DNA of 64,000 nucleotides from Sodalis ligni (lineage in GTDB: Bacteria; Pseudomonadota; Gammaproteobacteria; Enterobacterales; Enterobacteriaceae): assembly GCF_016865525.2 (NCBI RefSeq), contig NZ_CP075169.1, positions 4,526,337 through 4,590,336 on the forward strand, given 5' to 3'. Below are positions 31,309-41,329 of this stretch, one piece after another. The position numbers were made by a program, and so were the translations under genes. Positions within the stretch are counted from its first letter, which is position 1, and each line of letters opens with the position of its first letter. The notes below the pieces were generated by a model. The model did not search any database. It was not told the DNA's origin and saw nothing but the letters and a program-made list of their open reading frames with translations.

Positions 31309-31630
31309 TTGGCGCTCCACATAGAAGAGGATATGATTAAATAATATATCCGGTCTAACTTAATTATGTAGACATCTGTCGATATATTCGCATACACCTG
31401 ATCAACCGCTTGTATTTTAGTTGCTTAATTTCAGCGAAAATTTAAAACAGTACCAGTTAAGATAGCATGCGGAAAAGCTACATATCAATTGTTTCTGTTT
31501 GCTGGGTATGGGAATAGCCTGTTTTCATACCAGCCAAACAACTTAAGTCATCGTCATCGATTGCTAAACATTTCTGCTCATTTGCCGATATTACCTCACA
31601 GTAATTATCAGTATCCATGGAGGAATATCT
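31309..31630. other. A/T-rich spacer without a gene
   Basis: 322 bases with no supported reading frame. It is A/T-rich, with TATATTCGCATA-like promoter-like stretches but nothing I can assign. It separates two broken genes on opposite strands and may hold their promoters. Confidence 0.5.
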
Positions 31631-32100
31631 ATGTGTTACATTAAACCGGCAACTCAAATCTTAGATGTATACTGGGAAGGACCATACTCTTTAGATGCCA
31701 TCGATGAGGATAGCATCGGCGCTTTTGTAAAGAATGGCACAGCCTCTATCAGATTTATGGAGATCACCCCGCCTACGGTCGCGATGTGCTTTTATACATT
31801 GGCAAAACAGAAAGAGGTATAAAAGAAAGATTGTCGGAACATTACAGCCGTTTTTCAAATCAATGTGATGAAGTTAAGATTTTCTTCGCTTCATTTGGAA
31901 AATTTACCAGCTGGGCAGAGATGGGTAATGATCATTACAATCCAGTGAATAAAGATGATGGCATGTTAAGCGCTATTGAATCTCTGCTGATTTATGCACA
32001 TCAGCCCGCTTACAATAGCAAAGCACTTTCCGGCAAGGAATTCGGGGAAAATTTTCGTGTTTTCAACACAGGAGAAGGAAATCACTTATGCCGGAGATAA
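31631..32100 (+). pseudogene. GIY-YIG-like protein, frameshifted
   Basis: The first frame reads CYIKPATQILDVYWEGPYSL and FVKNGTASIRF, then leaves at a T-run near 31,753. The second frame continues YGDHPAYGRDVLLYIGKTER, GIKERLSEHYSRFSNQCDEV, a helical middle (GMLSAIESLLIYAHQPAYNS), to the stop at 32100. The YIGKT(E)R...KERL pattern is the core of a GIY-YIG nuclease-like domain. One added T restores about 157 residues. Such proteins are common in defence and mobile elements. Confidence 0.72.
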
Positions 32101-32283
32101 GCACTCAATTTTATCGTGATGATAAAGACGAATAGATATTATCTCACCGAATGAATACTAAGGAGGTATGAATAGGCAATAAAATAGTAGAACATAGAGA
32201 CTATTTATTTAAATCCCTGTGATAATGCAATGAATATGGTAACAAGGTGGCGTTGCAACATGAATTTGATTCGCCACAGGTCT

Positions 32284-32314
32284 TGGACTGCCCATAGGAT
32301 CGTAGACAGTCCAA
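32284..32314. other. Inverted repeat before the acyltransferase gene
   Basis: TTGGACTG and CAGTCCAA pair around 15 bases, about 75 bases before the ATG at 32388. It may be a terminator stem of an upstream transcript (no T-run) or a regulatory hairpin. Confidence 0.35.
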
Positions 32315-32387
32315 GCTGACATCACCCTGTCGTCATTTTTCTTACACAGATGCGCCATAGAGTAGTGCTATCTATCACGAGAGAAAA

Positions 32388-33011
32388 ATGATGACACTGG
32401 TTAAATTAGCAGAAACCTGGATCGACCCCAGCGTGCGCTTGCGCGAATGTAAAATCGGCCGACAGTGCGAAGTGCTTGCTAATAGCGCGATGGAATACAG
32501 TACGCTGGGTAATTTCTCCTACATCGGCGAATACTGTACCGTTGCCGACGCGCAAATCGGTAAGTTTGTCGCCATTGCCAATAATGTGCGCATCGGCGCC
32601 CCCAACCATCCCATGGCGCGCCCGTCACAGCACCGCATCACCTATTGTCCGGAATACTATTCGTCCGGCGCCGTGCGCGATCTGGATTTTTTTGCTCACC
32701 GTCGCGAAGACAGCGTTATCATCGGCAACGATGTCTGGATGGGCCATGGCGCGATTATACTGCCTGGCGTCACCATCGGCGATGGCGCGGTAGTGGCTGC
32801 CGGAGCGGTGGTCAGTAAAGATGTTGAGCCTTACCAGATTGTGGGCGGCGTACCGGCAAAAACCATTCGTATGCGTTTCTCACCGGAGGTGGGACGCCAG
32901 TTACAGCTCATCGCCTGGTGGGACTGGTCACTGGATACAATCATCGAACGGCTGGCTGATTTCCAGGATGAGGACGTTGAGACCTTTTGCGCGAAGTGGG
33001 GAAATCAGTGA
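32388..33011 (+). CDS. Hexapeptide-repeat acyltransferase (phosphonate-associated family)
   Basis: 207 residues. Left-handed beta-helix repeats are visible (CKIGRQCEVLANSAMEYSTL, then IGNDVWMGHGAIILPGVTIG and DGAVVAAGAVVSKDVEPYQI), with the catalytic His in GAPNHPMARPSQH. The C-terminus (AWWDWSLDTIIERLADFQDE) is that of the family associated with phosphonate metabolism loci. Here it stands alone, without phn genes, so the substrate is uncertain. GAGAGAAAA precedes the double ATG. Confidence 0.82.
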   Translation: MMTLVKLAETWIDPSVRLRECKIGRQCEVLANSAMEYSTLGNFSYIGEYCTVADAQIGKFVAIANNVRIGAPNHPMARPSQHRITYCPEYYSSGAVRDLDFFAHRREDSVIIGNDVWMGHGAIILPGVTIGDGAVVAAGAVVSKDVEPYQIVGGVPAKTIRMRFSPEVGRQLQLIAWWDWSLDTIIERLADFQDEDVETFCAKWGNQ

Positions 33012-33126
33012 ATCATTTCCGATTCACCCGGAAATATGGGAAGCATTGACCGACTATCGAGAGGATGTCGGACTCGCCAAAATCGCCCGTTTGAGAATAA
33101 AAGGTAAGCGTTTTAAGTCGATTTGA
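33012..33126 (+). pseudogene. Truncated Phd-type antitoxin C-terminus
   Basis: Directly after the acyltransferase stop, the DNA encodes HPEIWEALTDYREDVGLAKI then ARLRIKGKRFKSI and a stop. It aligns residue by residue with the C-terminal half of the antitoxin at 29573 (SPETWEAMVDYQEDIELGKI). The N-terminal half and the toxin are missing. It marks the right end of a partly duplicated or recombined island. Confidence 0.75.
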
Positions 33127-33159
33127 ACGAACCATGAAATTGAGCGCCGCCACCTGTCA

Positions 33160-34098
33160 TCACTCATCGGTCGTGCCGGGCAGCGGTTCTGCTTGATAGC
33201 GCCGGCGGTGTTCTCTCGGCGAGTACCCCAGTACCCGTTTGAATGCCTTGCCGAAGGCGCTTTCCGTACCGTAGCCGATTGACCAGGCGATTTTGGAAAC
33301 AGGGTCATCAGACGTCTGCAGGCGATCGCTGGCGAGCAATATTCGCCAGTGCGTAAGATATTCCATTGTGGTCATCCCTACCCTTTCCTTGAACCGTTGA
33401 GCAAAAACGGTGCGTGACATGCCGACGTGATGAGCGAGTTCCTGTATTTTCCAGGGATGCCCCGGATCGTTGTGCATGCATGCTATCGCGGCCCTCATCT
33501 GCGGGTCGGCAAGGGCAAAAAGCCACCCTACGCCCCTGGTTGCCTCGCTCTGCAGGTACAGCCTAAGGGCCTTCACCAGCAAAATATAAGCGAGCTGTTG
33601 CGCCACCAGCGATCCCCCCAGCTGAGGATCGCGTAATTCCTCCCTTAAGGATTCCAGCGACCATCGCATCACTTCTTTACTCGACTCGTTGCGGATATGG
33701 ACGATGGGAGGCAGCGCGTTCAGCAGGATGTCGGCATGCCCGCCGGTCATGAGGAAGTGCCCGCCAAGAACGGAGCATCCGCCCACGGCGTCGGAAAAGA
33801 GCGGGACATCCGGCCTGCGCGCGGCCATTTGCACGTCGAAATTCACCGGCGGAGAAGACAGGTCCGTCGCCAGGCAAAACGGCCGGCCGCGGGGAAGGAG
33901 GATAGAATCCCCCTCCCCCATGAACACCGGGTCGGTTACTCCCTCCATCGCCAGGAAACATGAACCCGCTACCACTGAGTAGCACTTCAAGCCCCGGTGC
34001 TTAGGGAATTGGATACGGGATTTTTCGTTCACCACAAAGCCCCCCGACACATAGGTCTTGAGCTTGAGCAGCGATAACACCTCTGAGAGCGGGTCCAT
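33160..34098 (-). CDS. AraC-family transcriptional regulator with cupin N-terminus
   Basis: 312 residues from ATG at 34098 (an earlier TTG is less likely). The N-terminal region (about 1-180, including FMGEGDSILLPRGRPFCLAT) matches the AraC cupin_6 sensory type, and the C-terminal double HTH (about 205-310) has WKIQELAHHVGMSRTVFAQR and DDPVSKIAWSIGYGTESAFG followed by AFKRVLGYSPREHRRRY. Divergent from the SDR gene 144 bases away, which it probably controls. The effector is unknown. Confidence 0.9.
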   Translation of the reverse strand: MDPLSEVLSLLKLKTYVSGGFVVNEKSRIQFPKHRGLKCYSVVAGSCFLAMEGVTDPVFMGEGDSILLPRGRPFCLATDLSSPPVNFDVQMAARRPDVPLFSDAVGGCSVLGGHFLMTGGHADILLNALPPIVHIRNESSKEVMRWSLESLREELRDPQLGGSLVAQQLAYILLVKALRLYLQSEATRGVGWLFALADPQMRAAIACMHNDPGHPWKIQELAHHVGMSRTVFAQRFKERVGMTTMEYLTHWRILLASDRLQTSDDPVSKIAWSIGYGTESAFGKAFKRVLGYSPREHRRRYQAEPLPGTTDE

Positions 34099-34242
34099 GC
34101 AAATCCGTACGATCAAACCAGTAATACGAACTTAAAGAATACATCGTACGGCCCTCTTTTGCTATCGTGACAACTATTGGTAAGAAGAAACGCGAGCGTC
34201 CCTCGTTGAGATAACTTATCCATTCACATCAAAGGAACAGCT

Positions 34243-35151
34243 ATGAAAATTTTCCTAACCGGCGCGACCGGGTTTATCGGCACTGCTCTGGTGCCCGAAC
34301 TCATCAACGCGGGTCATCAGGTGCTTGGGCTGGCGCGATCGGATGACGGGGCGAAACGGCTCATCGCCGCCGGGGCCAAGGTGCATCGCGGCAGCCTTGA
34401 GGACCCCGGCAGCCTGCGTCTCGGCGCAGCCGGGTCAGATGGGGTGATCCATTGCGCGTATGACCATGACTTCTCGAAGTTCGAGGAGAGCGGCAAAAAG
34501 GAAAGCCGGGCCATTGATGCCCTGGGTTCCGCGCTCATCGGCACGGATCGCCCGTTGGTCATCACCTCGGTAACCGCTATGGGTGCAGCGGCTCCAGGCC
34601 GGATCGCCACGGAGGATTATTATATTCCCAACCATCCTATCCCCCGTACCCCTACGGAAAATGCGGGAGCGGCCGTTGCCGATCGGGGGGTGAATGTGTC
34701 GGTGGTCCGCCTGCCGCAGGTGCATAATAAGGTCAAGCAGGGCCTCATCAGCCAGCTTATCGGCCTGGCTCGCGACAAAGGGGTTTCGGCTTATGTCGAG
34801 GAAGGAGTCAACCGCTGGCCGGCGGCGCATCTTCTGGATGTGGCGCGTCTCTATAGGCTGGCGTTTGAAAAGCATGAGCCGGGCAGCCGATATAACGCGG
34901 TGGCAGAGGAAGGCATACCCCTGCGCCAGATAGCGGAAGCCATTGGCAAACTGCTGCAAATCCCTGTGGTCAGCATCCGTGTGGAAGAAGCCCAATCCCA
35001 TTTCGGCTGGCTGGCCATGTTCGCCGGCATGGATATGCCCGCGTCAAGTCAGCTGACCCGGCAGCGCCTAGGGTGGCATCCCACCGGTCCGGGACTGCTC
35101 AGCGATCTTGAGCAAGATGCGCGCACGGATACTCAGGGTGGGAATTTTTAA
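34243..35151 (+). CDS. Atypical extended SDR, NAD(P)-dependent epimerase/oxidoreductase
   Basis: 302 residues. The nucleotide motif TGATGFIGTALVPEL is at 7-21 (TGxxGxxG). The active site region reads VITSVTAMGAAAPGRIATED with a Tyr shift typical of atypical SDRs. The C-terminal AHLLDVARLYRLAFEKHEPG and LTRQRLGWHPTGPGLLSDL blocks fit the group often annotated as NAD-dependent epimerase. Ribosome site AAAGGAACAG before ATG. Control by the divergent AraC gene is likely. Confidence 0.88.
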   Translation: MKIFLTGATGFIGTALVPELINAGHQVLGLARSDDGAKRLIAAGAKVHRGSLEDPGSLRLGAAGSDGVIHCAYDHDFSKFEESGKKESRAIDALGSALIGTDRPLVITSVTAMGAAAPGRIATEDYYIPNHPIPRTPTENAGAAVADRGVNVSVVRLPQVHNKVKQGLISQLIGLARDKGVSAYVEEGVNRWPAAHLLDVARLYRLAFEKHEPGSRYNAVAEEGIPLRQIAEAIGKLLQIPVVSIRVEEAQSHFGWLAMFAGMDMPASSQLTRQRLGWHPTGPGLLSDLEQDARTDTQGGNF

Positions 35152-35219
35152 TCATGGGTACTGTTGCCATTTATCTTTGGATATACTTGCCGCAGAGATT
35201 CAATCATTTGGCATAGTGT

Positions 35220-35702
35220 ATGGCTTATATATTAGGTTTGCCGACTCCGTCGGATTATGCGGTCCTGTCCACCTGGGTGGCGGATGCCACGGCCTGTATG
35301 CGCTGGGCAGGGCCTAATTTACCGTTTCCACTGGATGCGGAAAATTTGCCACAGTTACTGAATGGACAGGATGCGACCAGAAGGAGCTATATATTGTGTA
35401 ACTCTGAGCGTCCTGGCGATCCCCTCGGATTTGGCCAGGTGGTACAAAAAGAATCCGGCATTAGCCATTTGGCCCGTATTATCATATCCCCGCAAGCCCG
35501 TGGGAATGGCCTTGGCCGGGTTCTTTGCCAACAGCTTATCGCCAAAGCAACCGCAGTCAGCAGCATGAACCTATTGACGCTCAATGTGTATCGGGATAAT
35601 CGAAAAGCCATGGGGTTATATCTGTCCTTGGCTTTGCCGAGGCAGATAAACAACCTCGTTCTGACATGGTTCTCATGCAAAATTATTGAAGTGATGCGTT
35701 GA
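35220..35702 (+). pseudogene. GNAT-family N-acetyltransferase, frameshifted near the C-terminus
   Basis: Residues 1-135 follow the GNAT fold: a family start, then LARIIISPQARGNGLGRVLC (acetyl-CoA loop, about 83-102) and LTLNVYRDNRKAMGLYLSL. The last motif should read LGFAEADKQPRSDMVLMQNY, and precisely that is encoded in another frame ending at 35689. The actual frame runs ALPRQINNLVLTWFSCK instead. A missing G in a GGG run near 35,633 explains it. Activity may be impaired rather than lost. Confidence 0.75.
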
Positions 35703-36235
35703 ATTTGCGTTTTTTCAGTCCACACTGCGGACAGTTAAATATAGCTTGCTGATAGTGATAGATTCACATAAATATAGCCACTCATCAGAAACACCGTTAA
35801 TACTGCAGTATTCATCTATATTCTGTAACGTCTTTCCTTGATATTTGCTAATCCAAAAATCTGTTTTATTCATTGCTACTCGCACATATACCACCGATAT
35901 TCTGAACAGCCGCTGCAAATTTCTCATGCCGATGCAAAAATACTTTGTCTCTGAAAGCACGGTTAGTTAATGTTTCCGCGCTTCTGCATAGTCAGCAGCC
36001 GGGCGTGGAAACCCGAGTAAAACAAAGGCGACACAGCACGCGCCTGGATTTGACGCTCAATGCGCTGGAGAGCGTGATGGATGCCGTCTGCCAGGACCCT
36101 ATCGGCACGGGCAGGCTCAACGCTACCTTACACTAAGCATAGTGAGCTAACACAGAGAATGAGGGCCGGTAAACCAACCACACAGCTAAGGCCCGGCCCC
36201 ATATTGAAAAAGGGAAAGTCATCAATTCCTATTGC
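35703..36235. other. Spacer of about 530 bases with remnants only
   Basis: On the minus strand a 52-residue frame from MNKTDFWISKYQGKTLQNID (35871) and on the plus strand a fragment ending RHSTRLDLTLNALESVMDAV (to 36136) are present. Neither is convincing as a complete gene and no family is recognised. The region lies between the broken acetyltransferase and the end of the giant gene; it probably contains decayed sequence. A GC-rich inverted repeat GGGCCGG/CCGGCCC occurs near 36,160-36,200. Confidence 0.4.
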
Positions 36236-39200
36236 CTAAGGTCCAGCGCCTGCCTCCTGTAAATCAGCAACATAAATTTCAGACGCCGCATAGCTGCCGT
36301 TCCCTTTGGCATCGACGCTAAACAGCCCGATGTCATGAAAAACAACCAAGCGATCAAAGGCATTATTGAATTTCATCGCCATCTGCTTTGGCTTGGGATG
36401 GCGGGTGTCGGAGATGAGCAGCTCAGCCAACGGCAGGCTGATATGGCCCAGGGAGACCACCGCGCCTTGGTTTTCCTCATCATGGATGCGGAATATTTCG
36501 ATATAACCGTCGGAAAACCCTAGGGCTACCAGTGCGTTCAGCGAAGAAAACGCCACGCTCGCCAGCCTTCCCATACCGAAGCTTTCCGTGGAACAAGGCC
36601 GGCTGCGTTGCAGTTTTATCTGCCGGTCGCCGAAGGTATCATCCAGTACAACTTCATGGGTCAATGTACTGTCATCACGCCGGGTGTAGCCAAGAAAACG
36701 CTGGTCTGGGGAAACGAAGTCCGGCTGGTAGCCCTCAGGAGTGCCGCGGTGGGGATTATCCTCGCCCAAAAAAGACCATCCATCATCCCAGGGAGCAAAC
36801 AGGTCGCCGGTGTCGGTTACCCACCACTCTTTGCCCGGGACGCACGATCCGTCCAGGTTTGCCTCTTTATAGGGAAAGAGATCCTGTGACGCGAGCGGTG
36901 AGCCCATAGACGGCATGCTGTAAAATAACGCCGCCTCCGTATGGGACGTGCGGATATGAATCAGTACTACAATACTGCCGTCCGGCGACGTAACAATTTC
37001 ATCTATCTCCTGATCGGTATTATGGCGATACAGCGGGGTCTTAACCCCATCCGGCGTTTGCGCCCAAATCTGGCCCTCTAGATCGATCCAAAATATCGGC
37101 TGCTGTGTTTTCGATAAGGCGAATTTTGTGACTATCGTCCGTTGGCTGGCATGCTCCAGCGCCGGCAGCCAGCGGCGTAGACTGCCTTCGGGGTCAAGCG
37201 GCTTGACCGTCACCCCCTCGCGTTCCAGCAGCAAGGCATAGTCTTTCTTTTGCCACTTATGGCCATCGATGTATTCCTTGTCGCTGATAAAGAGCTGCAT
37301 ATCGGGTCGCCGGGCTATCAGTAATGGCGCGGGCAAACGCCAGACGCGGCTCTCGTCCTGCCGCCATTGCCGATGGCTCCAGGCGCTTCCTAATGGTTTA
37401 TGGGAACGGCAGAGCCAGACAACTTTCTCCAAAGTGGTCCAGAGTGAAAGCGCCTGAAAATCATTAGTCCACTCAACCTTCAGGTGGCGATCCATGCTGA
37501 AAGCACGCAGCGCCACGCTGGTAGCATGCAGCAATTCATACCGGCGTTGCACGTCAAGGCGTAGCAGCAGCGCCACCTGGCGTAAACGGGTGTACAGGTC
37601 GGACTCCGGCAGCGGCAAAGTATCAACGTCGCTATAATCCATCCCGCACAGTGTCGCCAGGGTAGGATAGATATGATTGGAATAAGTTCGTATCGCCAGC
37701 CGATCAAAGCGGGAACGGGGCTCTCGTATGCCATTATTTTTCGCGGGTAAATGGTCGTGGATATCGACAATATCAAAACTGCCGGTAAATAACTCGTAAC
37801 GGAGCGTCCAATACCTGTCGTCGGGTTTATCCCCCTTCAGGGATAAGGTATGGTAAATCCCATTGAAATGGGCAATATGTAAAATACGATCGCCTATTTT
37901 CAGGAACATTTTATTACCGTAGCAAAATGCGCCGTTAAACAGCGGCGGCAACAGAAAATCAATATGAGGTTCTTGCGTGGCCTGCGGGTTGTCTTCAATT
38001 TTCTTTCGTAGTGATTCGCCGATATGGTGGGAGTTGGAAAGCTCTACCGGCGAGGCGAAAACAAAATCGCCGCCGTCTATCACATAGGCCACGCGAAACA
38101 TCGGGGCGGCGGGTTCGCTGGGATGGCGCAACAAGAAGGTGCAGGCGTTTTTTTCGATTGAGAGATAATAATCCGCCTCGCCGATCTTGACGCTCAAATC
38201 CTTTTCGTTATGGATATTGGCGTTGTAGCTCAAAATACCGTCGTCATTCAAGGTGTAATTATGGAGCAGCCGACGCCAGTCCTGAACCCGCGGCAATGTC
38301 AGATCCCGTTTGCGCCGATGCCGCAAAGGAGACAATTTCAGCCTGAAGGACCGGTCGTCAATTCCGGGCTCAATCATCGACACCCGCTCGCCCTTCACGT
38401 TTGTTTTCGCCAGCCAATCGTCGCTGTTATCCAGGGCTTCAGTGTTGCCGGTCTGATGATCAAGGACCCAGCGGCGGTGATTGACTTCAAATGCCGACCA
38501 TTGCCGGTCGCCGAACTCCAGCATATGAAGCGGGTATACCACCAACACTTGAATAGGCAGATTGCTGGAGAGCGACCAGTAATAGGGGTTGCTTTGCGAT
38601 GATGGCGCGTACGCATTCTCATCCAGCCGCACGGCGGGATGGCGGTAGTCTGTCAGCAGGCAGCGCGGATTATCGCCGCTGTACAGGCAAAAGTATTTTT
38701 TATAAATACCGAACCGACTATGAATATCCAGTTGGGCAAACATTAAATGGCCGTCCGGCATGCGTTCCCCGGTTTCCACCGCTACCATGCTGCTGTTTTG
38801 TATTTGCAAAACCGAGTAATCGGTACCTTTTATTGTCAGGGTCAGGGGAGTATTACCATACGCGCCATAGAGAATCGTCCCCTCCAGATCGAGACTTTCG
38901 GTAACGATCTTGGGTAATTCCCCTGACACTTTGATAAGCCTAGGCTGTAACGCGCCGAGTCCCACCATCGTTTTGCCGAGCACCGCCAGATAAAGCCTCT
39001 TGCTCACGATGCTCAATGAGCGCAAGGCGGCAAAACCCGGGTCCAGGCTATTCAGCGCCTGTTTGCCCATGACATCCGCGAAGTGCCTCATTGAAGAGCT
39101 CGTACCGGCGATACCGCCGGCAATCTGTACTGAGGTAGGCACGACATTGCGGAAGATTTCCTGATTCGAGGCGCTGAACATCGGCCCCCTTAACGTCTGA

Positions 39201-41329
39201 CCGGCCCCCACCATTCCTTCCCTGAACAGGCCCAGCCCGGCCTTGACACCGGTAAAGAACAGAGGTAGCCCCACCAGGGCCCCGTCCACCAAACACTCGG
39301 CAAAGGCTGCTTGATGCTGGTTATCGATAATGGAATTGATACAGCTGTAAAAGGGAATAACGTATCCGGCCACCGTATCCAAAACCTTTGTCGGCACAGA
39401 CTCGCCGCCGGTATAACCCCTGGTGTGGATTTGCTGCCGATAGGATTGATAATGGCGCTCGGCGAAGTGCTGCAGGAAAAGCGCCACCGTCTCGTTCGAC
39501 CGCTTCATCAAGTCGGCGTTCAGCATCGAGGAGATGGCAAGCTTGAATTGAGAAATCATCGACGGCGCCGGCCAATCCACCATAAAAGGTTTTAGGGCGC
39601 TGTAATCGTGATGCCCAAGTTTGAGTTCACGCAGAAGGTAACCCTGGGAAGTGGTCTGCAACGTAAACAACCGTTCGGTATCACCCTGTTTGGCCTGGAA
39701 AAAAAGCGCATCCGGTTTGCCGAGGTATTGGAAGACAACGCTGGAATAAAACATATCCTGCGGCCGGCGGATCAACTCCAGCTTGGGGATGACCCATTTG
39801 ATCTCCGACCGCTGAAGAAAGCGCAAATCATCCGCCTGTAACGTCTCATCCCGGACGTCGCTGGGCATAAAGGCCACAGACAGCAGGGCGTTATCCAGAT
39901 CCCGGATCGTACCGGCAAAGGCATCCACTTGCTGTTGATAAAACGCATCCAGACTGGGCACCCGCTCGCCGTTATCCAGACAGTAAAAACCGGACGGCGA
40001 CATCAGCAGTTGCTGGACGGATGTCTGCGCGCTCCGCTTGGCATGTCCCTTGGGGAGGCTCAGCGTCACCAACCGGGCATCCGCGCTGCCGCAGGATTGT
40101 TTAATCAATTCCGCCGCCGCAGCCTCCCTGCTGCGCCAGGCGGGCCGATGATAAGCGGCCTGATAGTGCGTAAAGCCGTTATACAGGTTACCGACGGTGA
40201 GATGACGGGCCTCCAGCTCGGCTTTTAACGCGTCAAAGGCAGCGTCAACGGTATCGGATGCCAGTATTTCCCCTAAACCCAGATCCGGCCGCGCGCGCAG
40301 AAAATACAGCAGCAGCCCCAGATACATAATCGGCTCCACGCCGGAGGCCAGCAGGCCCTGGCGATACATACCCACCAATCCGAGACCCAGTTCGATCAGA
40401 GAATAATAGGACATCGATTTGAGCTTATCCGGATCCTCCTGATTAATTGCTCGGGCGCCGAATTGCAATAGGGTCCAGGTCAGACTGCCGACCCACAGAT
40501 TATCCAGATCAACGCCTGTCCGCGTATCGTTATTACCGGTTTCCTGGACACCGGACGCGGCATACAGGCTATTGAGATAAAATATGGGGACTTCTGGGGC
40601 TTCGTAATTTTCCCGCCATAGCCGTTGGTTAGCCTCTTGCCCCGCAGGATAGGGCCAGGATTGCACTATTCCGGCAAATTCCTGGTGGGTAATATGGCGC
40701 TGGGCGTCAAATAGTTTTACGACACGCAGGATGATACTCTCCTCACCATAAATAAAACGGCACAAAGCCTGCGCAATCAAACTCCGTTGTTGCAGGGGTG
40801 TGAGGTTCTCGCCCCGTCGCTCGCCGTAAAGATGACTGCCGTACAGGGTCAGGCGGGCAATATCCGGAATAATGTCCGGTAACCGATCGACGCTTTCAAT
40901 CAGTTTGGCGCCCAATTGTTTTACATCGACATTTTCGGGATCCACTTTTGCCGCCGCTTTTTTATTTAAATAGATTCCGAGCATGTATTGCGGATCGGAA
41001 CGGGCAAACCGGGGTGAAGGCGCCGCTTCGCGCTTTACCTTTAAGGAAGAACCTTGTCCCCGCGTCACGGCATGATCATGGCGACGGTTCCCCGACGAAG
41101 AGGCATATCGGGGCGCCTGCGGCTCTATAACGAGGTCTCGTGACATCTTTAGCGTTCGACCAGCGTAGATTGCCGCCAGATTATTATCGCCAGTGGGCAA
41201 CGTTGCTTGCGTCTGCCCTTCCCTTTGCCAAGGCGACAACACCATCAGGGCGCAAATAAACCGTTCCGCTAAATTTTTAGGCTTTGCCGGCAATCCTCCT
41301 ATAGCAGACATGGGGTTGCAATGAGTCAC
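36236..41329 (-). CDS. Giant putative toxin or effector (1,697 residues)
   Basis: A single uninterrupted frame. The start region (MSAIGGLPAKPKNLAERFIC, then ALMVLSPW) has only a weak signal-like stretch. Residues about 100-640 are mainly helical, with LIAQALCRFIYGEESIILRV and LGLGLVGMYRQGLLASGVEP. A hydrophobic module around 690-770 (GYVIPFYSCINSIIDNQHQA, LVDGALVGLPLFFTGVKAGL, then GLGLFREGMVG) resembles the putative pore or translocation segment of large dermonecrotic-type toxins and pseudomonad/enteric giant effectors. Residues about 800-1400 are beta-rich. The last 300 residues carry repeated WD-like strands (IDEIVTSPDGSIVVLIHIRT, SPDQRFLGYTRRDDSTLTHE, LGFSDGYIEIFRIHDEE), consistent with a beta-propeller. 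No chaperone or secretion genes lie next to it. Family membership is inferred from architecture only. Confidence 0.75.
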   Translation of the reverse strand: MTHCNPMSAIGGLPAKPKNLAERFICALMVLSPWQREGQTQATLPTGDNNLAAIYAGRTLKMSRDLVIEPQAPRYASSSGNRRHDHAVTRGQGSSLKVKREAAPSPRFARSDPQYMLGIYLNKKAAAKVDPENVDVKQLGAKLIESVDRLPDIIPDIARLTLYGSHLYGERRGENLTPLQQRSLIAQALCRFIYGEESIILRVVKLFDAQRHITHQEFAGIVQSWPYPAGQEANQRLWRENYEAPEVPIFYLNSLYAASGVQETGNNDTRTGVDLDNLWVGSLTWTLLQFGARAINQEDPDKLKSMSYYSLIELGLGLVGMYRQGLLASGVEPIMYLGLLLYFLRARPDLGLGEILASDTVDAAFDALKAELEARHLTVGNLYNGFTHYQAAYHRPAWRSREAAAAELIKQSCGSADARLVTLSLPKGHAKRSAQTSVQQLLMSPSGFYCLDNGERVPSLDAFYQQQVDAFAGTIRDLDNALLSVAFMPSDVRDETLQADDLRFLQRSEIKWVIPKLELIRRPQDMFYSSVVFQYLGKPDALFFQAKQGDTERLFTLQTTSQGYLLRELKLGHHDYSALKPFMVDWPAPSMISQFKLAISSMLNADLMKRSNETVALFLQHFAERHYQSYRQQIHTRGYTGGESVPTKVLDTVAGYVIPFYSCINSIIDNQHQAAFAECLVDGALVGLPLFFTGVKAGLGLFREGMVGAGQTLRGPMFSASNQEIFRNVVPTSVQIAGGIAGTSSSMRHFADVMGKQALNSLDPGFAALRSLSIVSKRLYLAVLGKTMVGLGALQPRLIKVSGELPKIVTESLDLEGTILYGAYGNTPLTLTIKGTDYSVLQIQNSSMVAVETGERMPDGHLMFAQLDIHSRFGIYKKYFCLYSGDNPRCLLTDYRHPAVRLDENAYAPSSQSNPYYWSLSSNLPIQVLVVYPLHMLEFGDRQWSAFEVNHRRWVLDHQTGNTEALDNSDDWLAKTNVKGERVSMIEPGIDDRSFRLKLSPLRHRRKRDLTLPRVQDWRRLLHNYTLNDDGILSYNANIHNEKDLSVKIGEADYYLSIEKNACTFLLRHPSEPAAPMFRVAYVIDGGDFVFASPVELSNSHHIGESLRKKIEDNPQATQEPHIDFLLPPLFNGAFCYGNKMFLKIGDRILHIAHFNGIYHTLSLKGDKPDDRYWTLRYELFTGSFDIVDIHDHLPAKNNGIREPRSRFDRLAIRTYSNHIYPTLATLCGMDYSDVDTLPLPESDLYTRLRQVALLLRLDVQRRYELLHATSVALRAFSMDRHLKVEWTNDFQALSLWTTLEKVVWLCRSHKPLGSAWSHRQWRQDESRVWRLPAPLLIARRPDMQLFISDKEYIDGHKWQKKDYALLLEREGVTVKPLDPEGSLRRWLPALEHASQRTIVTKFALSKTQQPIFWIDLEGQIWAQTPDGVKTPLYRHNTDQEIDEIVTSPDGSIVVLIHIRTSHTEAALFYSMPSMGSPLASQDLFPYKEANLDGSCVPGKEWWVTDTGDLFAPWDDGWSFLGEDNPHRGTPEGYQPDFVSPDQRFLGYTRRDDSTLTHEVVLDDTFGDRQIKLQRSRPCSTESFGMGRLASVAFSSLNALVALGFSDGYIEIFRIHDEENQGAVVSLGHISLPLAELLISDTRHPKPKQMAMKFNNAFDRLVVFHDIGLFSVDAKGNGSYAASEIYVADLQEAGAGP

